From: JBGSMX01 sp963790405
GTDB lineage: Bacteria; Actinomycetota; Coriobacteriia; Anaerosomatales; JAGXFU01
Assembly: GCA_963790405.1 (NCBI GenBank)
Contig: CAWBOJ010000008.1
Coordinates: 124,001-188,000 of the forward strand
Length of the DNA stretch: 64,000 nucleotides
Reading direction: 5' to 3'
Shown here: positions 15,371 to 24,600 of the stretch, one piece after another
Numbering within the stretch: the stretch's first letter is position 1
Layout: each line of letters begins with the position of its first letter
Notes under the pieces: generated by a model
Told to the model about the DNA's origin: nothing
What the model saw: the letters and a program-made list of their open reading frames with translations, nothing else
The model's database searches: none
Translations under genes and position numbers: made by a program

Positions 15371-15907
15371 GTGAAAGCATTCACTGTAGAGGTCGCAGGG
15401 ATTCTGCACGATCTTGGTGCTCAGGTCGAGCTGGACGATGACATCGAGTTGTCGGACCTTCAGTCTGGCGAGACACTATTCGGGACGACGGGACCTGCGC
15501 ACGTCAATGCGACTGTCACGAATGCGGGCGACGGTGTCGTTTTGCACGGGACGGTCCGCGTGGCTCTCGAGACCGACTGTGTCCGCTGTCTCGAACCGTT
15601 CACTCTCACGATCGTGGCTCCTGTCGAGGGGCTCTACACGACGCGCGAGAAAGCTCAGGAGCTGCCCGAGGACCAGGAATGGTACCTCCTGCGTCATGAC
15701 GCGATAGACATTGCGCCTGCGGTTGAGTCTGCGATTAGACTCGAGCTGCCATTCGCACCTCTTCACTCCAAGGAGTGCGCCGGCATCTGCCCTGTGTGTG
15801 GCTGCAACAAGAACACGAACGAGTGCTCATGTGCCGACATGCGAGCAGAGCAGGGTCCGTTCGACGCACTGAAGAGTCTTCTCGACAACGTCGAAGTCGA
15901 CACGTAG
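15371..15907 (+). CDS. DUF177 (YceD) family protein
   Basis: The 178-aa protein has the DUF177 core with a CVRCLEPF motif near residue 72 and a C-terminal cysteine cluster CAGICPVCGCNKNTNECSC (from about residue 136), likely metal binding. DUF177/YceD is widely encoded immediately upstream of rpmF and has been linked to 23S rRNA metabolism in plants and bacteria; its chemistry is not established. GTG 15371 follows the coiled-coil gene by 10 bp. The pairing with L32 downstream is the classical context. Confidence 0.88.
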   Translation: MKAFTVEVAGILHDLGAQVELDDDIELSDLQSGETLFGTTGPAHVNATVTNAGDGVVLHGTVRVALETDCVRCLEPFTLTIVAPVEGLYTTREKAQELPEDQEWYLLRHDAIDIAPAVESAIRLELPFAPLHSKECAGICPVCGCNKNTNECSCADMRAEQGPFDALKSLLDNVEVDT

Positions 15908-15976
15908 GGTTGCAGGCATCGAGGATGGTTGCTGCAAGACGTTGCCTTCAGGTACCCACACGTAGGTAGCCTGTGA

Positions 15977-15982
15977 TATCAT
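15977..15982 (+). promoter_or_regulatory. -10 element (TATCAT) upstream of rpmF
   Basis: The sequence TGTGATATCAT carries a good -10 (15977-15982) about 85 bp upstream of rpmF, in the 159-bp gap after the DUF177 gene. It may provide independent rpmF transcription. No clear -35. Confidence 0.35.
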
Positions 15983-16066
15983 CCGACTTCGCGCACCGGG
16001 CATTTCCGGTTGTGCCGTATGATCGATACCGTGGGCACACGACCCGCGCCCGAAAGGAGCACGACC

Positions 16067-16243
16067 ATGCCGGTCCCCAAGCGGAAGACTTCCCGCACAA
16101 AGCGTGACACACGCCGTGCGACGCACCAGATCAGCGCGCCGGCAAAATCGGTGTGCCCTCAGTGCCACCAGCCCAAGCTTCCCCATCGCGTCTGCCCCCA
16201 ATGTGGGTACTACAACGGCAAGGAAGTTGTCGACACCGAGTAG
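16067..16243 (+). CDS. rpmF: 50S ribosomal protein L32
   Basis: A 58-aa L32 starting MPVPKRKTSRTKRDTRRATH. It is the zinc-binding form with CPQCHQPKLPHRVCPQCGYY. The start ATG has GAAAGGAGC upstream. It follows the DUF177 gene in the conserved yceD-rpmF order. Confidence 0.97.
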   Translation: MPVPKRKTSRTKRDTRRATHQISAPAKSVCPQCHQPKLPHRVCPQCGYYNGKEVVDTE

Positions 16244-16293
16244 TGCGCACCGTACGCTGGTAGGACCGCGCACGGGGGAGGCGACCGGTCCAA

Positions 16294-18389
16294 GTGCTCG
16301 AAGGGTTCTTTGCACCTAGATCAATAGCAGTGGTCGGCGTTGCCCGCAGCGAGGGCAGGGTCGGCCACTTTGTATTCGACAACCTGCTGGCAGGCGGGTA
16401 CGACGGCACCGTGTACCCGGTCAACCCTCATGCCGATGAAGTTCACGGACACCGCTGCTACCCCAGCATTACCGCGTTGCCCGAGACTCCGGATCTGGCT
16501 GTCGTCGTCGTACCTGCGGCGGCGGTTCCGGATGTCATCGACGAGTGTGGTGCCAAAGGCGTCTTCTCGGTCATCGTGATATCTGCCGGATTCAAGGAAA
16601 GCGGACCCGACGGCGGCGCGCTCGAACGTGAGGTCGCCGCGCGAGCTGCGCAGCACGGAATCAGACTCCTTGGCCCGAACTGCCTCGGGTTGGTGGCGAC
16701 GGGTACTCATCTCAACGCCTCGTTTGCCAGCACAATGCCGCCCACAGGAGGCATCTCGCTTCATGTCCCAGTCGGGTGCTTTGGGCACGGCGATCCTGGA
16801 CTGGGCGGGGACTGAAGGTCTCGGACTCGCTCACTTTGTGTCACTGGGCAATCGCGCCGATCTGTCCGAGGCGGACCTTCTCGATGCATGGCGTGAGGAT
16901 CCCTCGTGCGATGTGGTCGTGGCGTACCTCGAATCGGTGGCCGACGGTCAACGGTTCTTGGACAGTGCGTCTCAGGTGACCCGGGTCAAGCCGGTTGTGG
17001 CTCTCAAGTCCGGTGGCTCGGACGCAGGTGCGCGCGCCGTCTCCTCGCACACGGGGAGCCTTGCGGGTTCCGAGGCGGCCTATGACGCAGCGTTCCATCG
17101 GACAGGCGTCATACGCGCGCACACGGTACAGGAGCTGTTCGACCTGGCAACGGCGCTGTCCACGACAACCACTACCTGCCGGTCAAGGCGTGGCGATACT
17201 GACAAACGCCGGTGGTCCCGCCGTGCTCGCGACCGATGCATGCGAACGGGCAGGCATTGCGCTTGCCTCGCTCGAGAACGACACCCTCGAACGCCTGAGG
17301 AATGCACTTCCTGCCGCAGCAGCGCTGTATAACCCGATCGATATTCTCGGAGATGCAGAGCCTAGCCGCTACGCAGAAGCCATCGATGCGCTCTACGACG
17401 ATCCGAACGTGCGCTCGATCATGGTCGTGTTGACTCCTCAGGCCATGACCGATCCCACCGCGACGGCACGCCTCATTGGCGATGCCGCGGCGCGTCACGA
17501 TATGACCACGCTTGCAGTGTTCATGGGGGGAAAGAGCGTCGCCGAGGCCCACGAGGTGCTACGGGCCGCTGGTGTGCCCTCGTACACGTTCCCTGAGCGG
17601 GCTGTCGCGACGCTCGCCGCAATGCACACCTACGTGCGGCATCTCGAGCGACCGACCATCTCGCCACCAAAGATCGAAGCTGACCGCTCGGTCGTGCGCG
17701 GTCTCATCGACGAGGCACGCGCCGCAGGCAGGACTTTCGTTACCGAGGAACACGCCTCGATGATCGCTGCGGCCTACGGAATCGCTGTTCCCAGGGGAAC
17801 CGTCGCCAAAGACCTGGCATCGGCGCGCGCATTCGCTTCAGACGTTGGATATCCAATCGTGGCGAAGATTGCCAGTCCGGACATCTTGCACAAGTCCGAC
17901 ATCGGCGGCATCGAAGTCGGAATCGAGGACGATGACCAGCTCGCGGCTGCCTACGATCGCATTTTGGGTCGCGCGCGCTCGTATGCGCCTGATGCAATCA
18001 TCCACGGACTCCACATCCAAGAACTGGTGCAGATGGACCGAGAAGTGATCGTCGGGGTGGACCGCGATTCTCAGTTCGGACCGTTGCTGATGTTCGGACT
18101 TGGCGGGGTCTATGTCGAAGTGATGAAGGACGTCACGTTCCGCCTCTGCCCGCTCGATACACCTGAAGCACGTGAGATGATGGCCGAGATTCGTGGCTAC
18201 GGTCTGCTGCGCGGAGCTCGTGGACGGCATCCTGCAGATCTGGACGCAATCGCGGACACTATAGTCCGCATCTCGGCCTTGGCAACCGACTTTCCTGAGA
18301 TCATGGAGCTCGACATCAATCCGCTTATGGTCGGCGACGCCGGAGCAGGCGTCATCGCAGCCGACATCCGTATCGGTATCGGAGGGTGA
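16294..18389 (+). CDS. ADP-forming acetyl-CoA synthetase (fused alpha-beta), two frameshifts in this sequence
   Basis: ACD converts acyl-CoA, ADP and phosphate to acid, CoA and ATP, an energy-conserving step in anaerobic fermentation. Order: CoA-binding Rossmann domain (PRSIAVVGVARSEGRVG at the start), succinyl-CoA ligase-like domain (FVSLGNRADLSEADLL; SSHTGSLAGSEAAYDAAF with the phosphorylated-loop His), and a C-terminal ATP-grasp domain (PIVAKIASPDILHKSDIGGIEVG). The frame is broken by two single-base insertions, near 16762 (SLM-SQSGALG) and near 17165 (before LPAGQGVAILTNAGGPAV). Removing both gives 697 aa, the normal fused length. I treat them as sequence errors. GTG start. Directly upstream of the DRTGG gene. 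Confidence 0.88.
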
Positions 18390-18395
18390 GGAACC

Positions 18396-19460
18396 ATGAA
18401 GACACTGATCGTCGCCTCGACTGCGCCGTACGCAGGTAAGAGCGGCATCGCGCTCTGCCTGCTATCAGAGCTTGCGGAGCGAGGAGTTCAGGTAGGCTAC
18501 TTCAAGCCCTACGGAACCATGCCGGTCACCGTCGACGGTGTGCCGACCGATCAGGATGCGGCATACGTATCGCGGGTTGCGGTGGTCAAGCCTGCGCTGG
18601 CCAGTGTGTGCCCGGTGGTCGAGTCGCGTGCACTTATCGAGGATACGCTGTCAGGTGATGCGCATGACGCTACCGCCCTTGTGCGCGACTCGTTTGCTCG
18701 TGCCTCCGAAGGCGCCACCGCTATGGTCGTGGAGGGTCCCGGCGATCTCGCTCAGGGTAGGACGCTCGGTCTGAATCTGTGCGCGGTCGCATCCGCTTTG
18801 GATGCTCGCGTTCTGTTGGTCGACAGGGCCAGCGGCGTCGATCTGCCTGACAAGATTCTGTGGAGTGCCGACTGCCTCGGCGATCGGCTCCTCGGCGTGG
18901 TGTTCAATGCTGTCCACGAATCGATTATCGACTTCGTCACCGAAGGGATCACGCCATTCCTTAGCGCTCAGGGGATTCAGGTATTGGGTACCATTCCGCG
19001 TGATCCGATGCTTTCCTCGGCTAGTGTGTCCGAGATCGTGGAAGCTCTTGGCGGAACGGTGTTGTCCGCAGAAGAGGGACTCGACGCACGCGTGGAATCG
19101 TTCATGGTGGGCGCGATGGGACAAGACAAGGCCATCCGCTTCTTCCGCAGGCGTCCTCACAAGGCTGTCATCACCGGCGGTGATCGATCGGATGTTCAGC
19201 TTGCCGCCCTTGAGACGGACACACGATGCATCATCCTCACGGGCAATCTGCCGCCGTCTTCGCTGGTTCTGTCTCGTGCGGAGGAGTTGGGCGTGCCTAT
19301 GGTGCTCGTTGGAATGGACACCCTAAGCGCCGTGGAGCGCATGGAGACATTGCTCGGCCGCGTTCGACTTCACGACCCGGGGAAGGCTGCTAGAATACGC
19401 GAGATGTTCAAGGAGGCGGTCGACACCGACGCCCTTCTCGCCACAGCTTTCGACCTGTGA
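18396..19460 (+). CDS. BioD-like / DRTGG domain protein (phosphotransacetylase N-terminal-like)
   Basis: The 354-aa protein has an N-terminal P-loop NTPase domain of the dethiobiotin-synthetase type (STAPYAGKSGIALCL near residue 9; VEGPGDL near 112) and a DRTGG-like domain after about residue 210 (KAVITGGDRSDVQLAALE). The same arrangement forms the N-terminal half of long Pta proteins, but the transacetylase domain itself is missing. Standalone versions are often annotated as phosphotransacetylase family or cobyrinic acid synthase-like, and occur beside ADP-forming acyl-CoA synthetases. A regulatory role in acetyl-CoA/acetate metabolism is an inference. SD GAGG precedes ATG 18396. Confidence 0.75.
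   Translation: MKTLIVASTAPYAGKSGIALCLLSELAERGVQVGYFKPYGTMPVTVDGVPTDQDAAYVSRVAVVKPALASVCPVVESRALIEDTLSGDAHDATALVRDSFARASEGATAMVVEGPGDLAQGRTLGLNLCAVASALDARVLLVDRASGVDLPDKILWSADCLGDRLLGVVFNAVHESIIDFVTEGITPFLSAQGIQVLGTIPRDPMLSSASVSEIVEALGGTVLSAEEGLDARVESFMVGAMGQDKAIRFFRRRPHKAVITGGDRSDVQLAALETDTRCIILTGNLPPSSLVLSRAEELGVPMVLVGMDTLSAVERMETLLGRVRLHDPGKAARIREMFKEAVDTDALLATAFDL
19391..19404 (+). promoter_or_regulatory. Possible internal promoter for the plsX-fab operon
   Basis: TAGAAT (19391-19396) inside the 3' end of the DRTGG gene is followed by 7 nt and an in-frame ATG (19404), the same geometry as the other leaderless sites in this window. A transcript from here would carry the last 18 codons of that gene and then plsX. 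No strong -35, and it lies in coding sequence, so chance is possible. Confidence 0.3.
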
Positions 19461-19492
19461 GACCTCGTGTGCGCTGAGCGGATGGAGACCCG

Positions 19493-20494
19493 ATGACCGA
19501 TCCACGTCCGGCGACGATCGTCGTCGACGCCATGGGAGGCGACCTCGCTCCGGCGGCGATTCTCAATGGCATCGATCTCGCGCTGGCGCGAGACTCGCAT
19601 GTCCGCATCGTGGTCGCCGGAGATCAGGACGTGGTCGGAGGTTTCTGCGCTTCGCGCGATCGGTGCACGCCACTGGTGACGACTGAGGTCATCGACATGG
19701 ACGACCACCCCGCACACGCGGTTCGCACGAAGAAGGATTCCTCGATCGTGGCCGGTTCGCGGTTGGTCAAGTCTGGCGAGGCACACGCGTTCTTCTCGGC
19801 GGGATCGACAGGGGCATGCATGGCTGCGGCGACGCTTGTCATGGGTCGCATCAAGGGTGTGGCCCGCCCGGCGATCGCCACGGTGATTCCAACGAGCGCG
19901 GCGCCCGTGGTGCTCCTGGATGTGGGTGCCAACGCCGATTGCAAACCCGAGAATCTGCTCCAGTTCGCCCACATGGGCGCGGCCTATGCTGAAACAGTGC
20001 TTGGAGTGTCGCATCCGCGTGTCGGACTGCTGAACATCGGCGAGGAGCCCACGAAGGGCTCCCAGCTCGCACAAGAGGCACACGCGCTCATGAGCGCAGG
20101 TGTTCCGGGGTTTCTCGGAAATGTCGAAGGCCGCGCGATCACCACAGGAGTAGCGGATGTCATCGTCACCGACGGCTTCACCGGAAACATCGCGCTCAAG
20201 CTTCTCGAGGGCCTGTCGAAGTCACTTCTCGGCGAAGTGAAGGCCGTGATGCTTGCAACTGCTGTGACGAAGGTCGCGGCGCTCACTCTGAGACCCGGCT
20301 TCGATGCGCTCAGGGCGCGGCTCGACCCCGACACGTACGGCGGTGCCCCGCTCCTGGGCGTGGATGGCGTATGCATCATCGGCCACGGGAGTTCGAGCGA
20401 CACCGCAGTTGCTGCAGCGATCGGTGTCGCTACCCAGGCTGTGCGTGGAGGTCTGACGGAGTCGATCGCGAGTGCGCTCGGAAGCGAGCAGTAG
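19493..20494 (+). CDS. plsX: Phosphate acyltransferase PlsX
   Basis: PlsX interconverts acyl-ACP and acyl-phosphate, feeding PlsY in phosphatidic acid synthesis. The 333-aa protein starts with the family motif IVVDAMGGDLAP (residues 9-20) and has HAVRTKKDSSI near 78, FFSAGSTGA near 101, LLDVGANADCKP near 140 and VTDGFTGNIALK near 223. ATG 19493 has GGAG upstream. First gene of the fatty-acid cluster; acyl-phosphate could also come from the FakA/FakB-like pair upstream. Confidence 0.96.
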   Translation: MTDPRPATIVVDAMGGDLAPAAILNGIDLALARDSHVRIVVAGDQDVVGGFCASRDRCTPLVTTEVIDMDDHPAHAVRTKKDSSIVAGSRLVKSGEAHAFFSAGSTGACMAAATLVMGRIKGVARPAIATVIPTSAAPVVLLDVGANADCKPENLLQFAHMGAAYAETVLGVSHPRVGLLNIGEEPTKGSQLAQEAHALMSAGVPGFLGNVEGRAITTGVADVIVTDGFTGNIALKLLEGLSKSLLGEVKAVMLATAVTKVAALTLRPGFDALRARLDPDTYGGAPLLGVDGVCIIGHGSSSDTAVAAAIGVATQAVRGGLTESIASALGSEQ

Positions 20495-20583
20495 CGCCCT
20501 TCCGCCTCGTCCGTGGCACATGTACACTACTCAGACACTCGAACGTCCTCAACGAGTACTCAATCTAGGAGCCTATCTTTTAC

Positions 20584-21588
20584 ATGCCAGTCACCGCACG
20601 GATAGTCGGCATCGGGTCGTATCTGCCGGAGCAACGCCTGACGAATGCCGATCTTGAACGCAGGGTCGACACGTCCGATGAGTGGATCGTGACGCGCACA
20701 GGCATCCGCGAACGACGTATGGCAGCTCCGGACCAGGCTACGAGCCATCTCGGGGCGATCGCGGCTCGAAGGGCGCTCGAGACTTCCGGCCTTGGAGTCG
20801 ACGACATTGAACTGCTGATAGTTGCCACCTCGACTCCGGACATGTTCTTTCCTTCCTCGGCGTGTCTGATCCAAGATGCCGTCGGGCTTTCGTGCCCCGC
20901 GTACGATCTCAACGCCGCGTGCACGGGATTCATCTACGCCCTGCAAAGCGCAGTCATGGCTATCGAATCTGGTCGCTACCAGCGAGTACTTGTCGTCGGG
21001 GCCGACACTATGACCAGACATATTGACTTCACGGATCGCGGTACGTGTGTTCTGTTCGGGGATGGGGCGGGAGCTGTGGTTCTCGAGGCAGCCGACGAGC
21101 CCGGCGTTCTTGGCATCGCACTCGGTTCTGATGGATCAGGGTGGGAGATGCTCATGGTGCCGGCGGGCGGTTCGGCCGCACCTGCCACCGCCGAGCGCAT
21201 TGCAGAGCACCAGCATCAGGTGAAGATGAGCGGCAACGAAGTGTTCAAGTTCGCCGTCCGTGTGATTCCACGTGCGACCAAACAAGCGCTCGAAGCGTCA
21301 GGACTTGCACTGAGCGATTTAGATTGGCTGATCCCGCATCAGGCGAATCAGCGGATTATGACAGCCGCCGCCGAACGTCTCGGCATGCCCGAAGACCGCG
21401 TATTTTCCAACGTCGCCATGACGGGAAACACCTCTGCGGCGTCGATACCGTTGGCCCTGGACGACCTGTATACTAGCGGACGACTCGTCCCGGGCGACAC
21501 GCTCGCCCTCGTCGGGTTCGGGGCAGGCCTCACGTGGGGGGCCGCCGTGCTGCGCTGGTCTCTTGCGCGACCGGACGAGGAGGACTGA
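20584..21588 (+). CDS. fabH: 3-oxoacyl-ACP synthase III (FabH)
   Basis: FabH condenses acetyl-CoA (or a branched starter) with malonyl-ACP to begin fatty-acid synthesis. The 334-aa protein has the complete thiolase-fold triad: Cys in NAACTGFIYA (near 113), His in IPHQANQRI (near 255) and Asn in MTGNTSAAS (near 285), with the GxGAG C-terminal loop as GFGAGLTWG. ATG 20584; ribosome site weak (AGGAG, 13 nt upstream). The 89-bp gap after plsX holds no clear terminator. Overlap with fabK is near zero. Confidence 0.96.
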   Translation: MPVTARIVGIGSYLPEQRLTNADLERRVDTSDEWIVTRTGIRERRMAAPDQATSHLGAIAARRALETSGLGVDDIELLIVATSTPDMFFPSSACLIQDAVGLSCPAYDLNAACTGFIYALQSAVMAIESGRYQRVLVVGADTMTRHIDFTDRGTCVLFGDGAGAVVLEAADEPGVLGIALGSDGSGWEMLMVPAGGSAAPATAERIAEHQHQVKMSGNEVFKFAVRVIPRATKQALEASGLALSDLDWLIPHQANQRIMTAAAERLGMPEDRVFSNVAMTGNTSAASIPLALDDLYTSGRLVPGDTLALVGFGAGLTWGAAVLRWSLARPDEED

Positions 21589-21589
21589 C

Positions 21590-22540
21590 ATGCCCCTCAC
21601 CACACGCCTCACCGAGCTTCTCGGAATTGAGCATCCCATCATCCAGGGAGGTATGGCCTGGACTGCCACAGCGGAGCTCGCTGCTGCCGTGAGCAATGCG
21701 GGTGGACTCGGAATCATCGGAGCGGGGCACATGCCCACCGAGATTCTCTGCGACGAGATCAGGCGCGCCAAGACGCTCACCGATAGGCCCTTCGGCGTCA
21801 ATCTCATGCTGCTCACGCCGCATATCGATGAGCTTGTGGCGATGGTACTCGAAGAGGGAGTCCACGCCGTCACCACCGGCGCCGGCAACCCCTCGAAGTA
21901 CATGACGGCTCTCAAGGAGCGGGACATCAAAGTCCTGACCGTCGTTCCGTCGGTTGCGCTCGCCAAGCGTATGGAGTCGATAGGCGCCGACGCGATAATC
22001 GGCGAGGGCATGGAGGCTGGCGGACACGTCGGGGACCTCACGACGATGGTCCTCACGCCACAACTGGCCGACGCTGTTTCGGTCCCGGTGGTTGCCGCTG
22101 GCGGGATCGCAGACGGTCGCGCGATGGCGGCAGCGTTCGCACTGGGTGCGCAAGGCGTCCAGGTCGGTACGCGCTTCATGTGCGCCGAGGAATGCACGAT
22201 CCATCCAGACGTCAAGCAGCGCATATTGAAGGCGCGCGATCGTGACACTGTGGTAACCGGATACTCGACGGGGCATCCCGTGCGCGTCATCAAGAACAGA
22301 CTCTCACGCATGCTCGGTGAGCTGGATCGCGACAACAAGCCGGACGAGATCGACGAGCTGGGTACCGGCAAGCTTGCGCTCGCGATGCGAGATGGCGATT
22401 TGAACATGGGATCGCTGATGGCGGGCCAAGCCGCTGCGATGGTGTGTCGCATAGAGCCGGCGGCCGACATCATCGACGAGATGATTCGCGACGCCGAGCG
22501 TGTCATGTCCGATCTCGGGTCGACGGCGAAGGGAGACTAG
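21590..22540 (+). CDS. fabK: Enoyl-ACP reductase II (FabK)
   Basis: FabK is the FMN-dependent enoyl-ACP reductase that completes each elongation cycle. The 316-aa TIM-barrel protein starts with LLGIEHPIIQGGMAW, and has GVNLMLL near 68, the catalytic-region EGMEAGGHVG (His near 144) and the FMN phosphate loop VVAAGGIADGRA followed by GVQVGTRFMCAEE. This fits FabK rather than a generic nitronate monooxygenase, as does its place between fabH and fabD. GAGGAGGA precedes ATG 21590. A second paralogue lies at 24601. Confidence 0.92.
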   Translation: MPLTTRLTELLGIEHPIIQGGMAWTATAELAAAVSNAGGLGIIGAGHMPTEILCDEIRRAKTLTDRPFGVNLMLLTPHIDELVAMVLEEGVHAVTTGAGNPSKYMTALKERDIKVLTVVPSVALAKRMESIGADAIIGEGMEAGGHVGDLTTMVLTPQLADAVSVPVVAAGGIADGRAMAAAFALGAQGVQVGTRFMCAEECTIHPDVKQRILKARDRDTVVTGYSTGHPVRVIKNRLSRMLGELDRDNKPDEIDELGTGKLALAMRDGDLNMGSLMAGQAAAMVCRIEPAADIIDEMIRDAERVMSDLGSTAKGD

Positions 22541-22546
22541 GCGCTC

Positions 22547-23458
22547 ATGCGCGCAGCTCTCGTGTTCCCCGGCCAGGGGTCTCAACGCGCCGGAATGCTC
22601 GAAGCGGTTCCGGAGAACGATACACTTTCGCGCCTCGTGGACGCTGCTGAGGCGCTTTCGGGCTTGAGTCTTCGGCAAATCGCCTTAGAGGGCACTGCCG
22701 AGCAGTTCGCCGATACCCGTGTTGCACAGCCGCTTTTGTACCTGACGGACTGGGCATGGGGTGTTGCGTTGCTCGAGTCCGGTCTTGAACCAGATGCTCT
22801 CGCAGGTCACAGCCTCGGTGAGTTCGCAGCGTTGGCCATCGCAGGTGTGTTCTCTCCCGAAGCGGGACTCGAACTCATCATCGAGCGATCCAAGCTCATG
22901 GCTGCGGCCGCGGCGTCGGTTGAGGGCGGTATGGCTGCGGTTCTGGGCCTCGATACCGATCTGATCGCCGAAAGCGTTTCCGCTATCAGCGGCGTATGGA
23001 TGGCAAATGACAACTCCCCGGGTCAGGTCGTCATCTCTGGGACGCATCAGGGGATCGAGGCTGCCACTGCCGCGCTGTCAGCAGCAGGCGCTCGGCGCGT
23101 CGTGCCGCTGAAAGTCGCTGGGCCCTTCCACAGCCCGCTGATGGAGCCGGCACGCGAGGCCTTCGAGAAGATCCTTGAGTCCGCCGAGCTACGCAACGCG
23201 ACGATTCCGGTCGTGCAGAACACCGATCCGCGTCCTACCACGGACGCGTCTGAGATTCGTGTGCGTCTGGTCGGGCAAATCACCCAACCGGTTCGTTGGA
23301 CCGAGACCATGCGAGCGTTGTCTGCCGACGGTCCTACAGTACTCGTCGAGTGCGGCCCGGGTGCTGTACTGCGTGGCCTTGCGCGCTCAATGGACGACAT
23401 CACGGCGGTCTCGGTCGAGGACGCCGGCATCGAACGCATCATGGAAGAGGTGCTCTAG
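22547..23458 (+). CDS. fabD: Malonyl-CoA:ACP transacylase
   Basis: FabD loads malonyl groups onto ACP. The 303-aa protein has the FPGQGSQ motif at residues 6-12, the active-site nucleophile in GHSLGE (Ser near 88), and the catalytic-type His in VAGPFHSPLM near 194. Full length. It lies 6 bp after fabK and abuts fabG (stop and start adjacent), so they are co-translated. Confidence 0.96.
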   Translation: MRAALVFPGQGSQRAGMLEAVPENDTLSRLVDAAEALSGLSLRQIALEGTAEQFADTRVAQPLLYLTDWAWGVALLESGLEPDALAGHSLGEFAALAIAGVFSPEAGLELIIERSKLMAAAAASVEGGMAAVLGLDTDLIAESVSAISGVWMANDNSPGQVVISGTHQGIEAATAALSAAGARRVVPLKVAGPFHSPLMEPAREAFEKILESAELRNATIPVVQNTDPRPTTDASEIRVRLVGQITQPVRWTETMRALSADGPTVLVECGPGAVLRGLARSMDDITAVSVEDAGIERIMEEVL

Positions 23459-24208
23459 ATGACCCGACTCGAAGGCAAGGTCGCAGTTGTCACCGGTGGC
23501 TCGCGTGGTATCGGTGCGGCAATATGTATGCGTCTTGCAAAAGCAGGGGCTGCCGTCGTCGTCAACTACGCGGGCAATGCGGCTGCAGCGGCGGATGTCG
23601 TGTCAGCCATCGAAGCCTCCGGCGGTCGTGCTGCAGCCTTCCAGGCCGACGTTTCTGATTCCGCGGCGTGTACGGCCCTTGTCGCATATGCCACGGAGAC
23701 GTTTGGATCTCTCGACATCGTCGTGAACAACGCAGGCATCACCCGGGACGCACTTCTGGTGCGTATGTCGGACGAGGATTGGGATGCCGTCATCTCAACG
23801 AACCTCGGTGGCGCATTTGCGGTCTCTCGTGCTGCTGCGAAGGTGATGATGAAGCAGAGAAGCGGCGTGATAGTCAACATCGCGTCAGTGATAGGACTCA
23901 TTGGGAATGCCAGCCAGGTGAACTACGCTGCGGCAAAGGCCGGAATCATCGCCCTCACGAAATCTGTCGCCAAAGAGCTGGCGACTCGCAACATCCGTGT
24001 CAACGCTGTGGCCCCCGGTTTCATAGAGACCGACATGACTGGTACTCTGCCGGAAAAGGTGCGCGAAGCCGTTCTCGCCCAAATTGCAGTTGGTCGCTAC
24101 GGCTGCCCCGAAGATGTTGCATCTGCGGTCGAGTTTCTGGCTTCTGACGATGCCGCATACATCACAGGTCAGGTCCTCGCTGTCGACGGGGGCATGACGT
24201 TCGTCTAA
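23459..24208 (+). CDS. fabG: 3-oxoacyl-ACP reductase FabG
   Basis: FabG reduces 3-oxoacyl-ACP with NADPH. The 249-aa short-chain dehydrogenase has the TGGSRGIG cofactor motif (residues 12-19), NNAG near 88, and the catalytic Ser-Tyr-Lys set: Ser in NIASVIG near 140 and Tyr/Lys in NYAAAKAG near 153. The C-terminus ITGQVLAVDGGMTFV is characteristic. It starts immediately after the fabD stop. Confidence 0.96.
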   Translation: MTRLEGKVAVVTGGSRGIGAAICMRLAKAGAAVVVNYAGNAAAAADVVSAIEASGGRAAAFQADVSDSAACTALVAYATETFGSLDIVVNNAGITRDALLVRMSDEDWDAVISTNLGGAFAVSRAAAKVMMKQRSGVIVNIASVIGLIGNASQVNYAAAKAGIIALTKSVAKELATRNIRVNAVAPGFIETDMTGTLPEKVREAVLAQIAVGRYGCPEDVASAVEFLASDDAAYITGQVLAVDGGMTFV

Positions 24209-24272
24209 AGTGTCCGGACTAGACGCCCTTTGTGGGCACTGAGATCCCTTCGGAGGGAGGTGTACGGTCAAT

Positions 24273-24512
24273 ATGGAGCGTGAAGAGATAATCGAGAAGG
24301 TCAAAGACGTCATTGTCGACCAGCTTACGGTCGAAGAGGACGACGTTACCGAAGAGGCATCTTTCATCGACGACCTCGGAGCGGATTCGCTCGACATCGT
24401 CGAGCTGGTAATGGCACTGGAAGAGCAGTTCGCCATTTCCATTCCGGATGAGGAAGCCGAGAGTATCAAGACCGTTGGCGACGTAGTCGCCTACATCGAG
24501 GCGAACGCCTAG
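24273..24512 (+). CDS. acpP: Acyl carrier protein
   Basis: A 79-aa acidic ACP with the phosphopantetheine attachment serine in GADSLDIVE (Ser near residue 38). It carries growing acyl chains between the Fab enzymes. Strong GGAGGGAGG ribosome site ahead of ATG 24273, fitting the high expression of ACPs. Sits between fabG and the second fabK-like gene. Confidence 0.97.
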   Translation: MEREEIIEKVKDVIVDQLTVEEDDVTEEASFIDDLGADSLDIVELVMALEEQFAISIPDEEAESIKTVGDVVAYIEANA

Positions 24513-24535
24513 CAGCTTCGAAGCAACGTACTTAC

Positions 24536-24570
24536 CGACCGGGCGGGCTCTTATCTGGTCCGCCCGGTCG
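24536..24570 (+). repeat. Perfect 11-bp stem hairpin after acpP
   Basis: CGACCGGGCGG (24536-24546), a 13-nt loop, and CCGCCCGGTCG (24560-24570) form a perfect GC-rich stem in the 88-bp gap between acpP and the next gene. There is no T-run after it. It could be a partial terminator or an RNase-stopping hairpin that leaves acpP mRNA more abundant than the downstream cistrons. Confidence 0.55.
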
Positions 24571-24600
24571 ACATGGCCGTTCTCGAGAAAGAGACTATCC

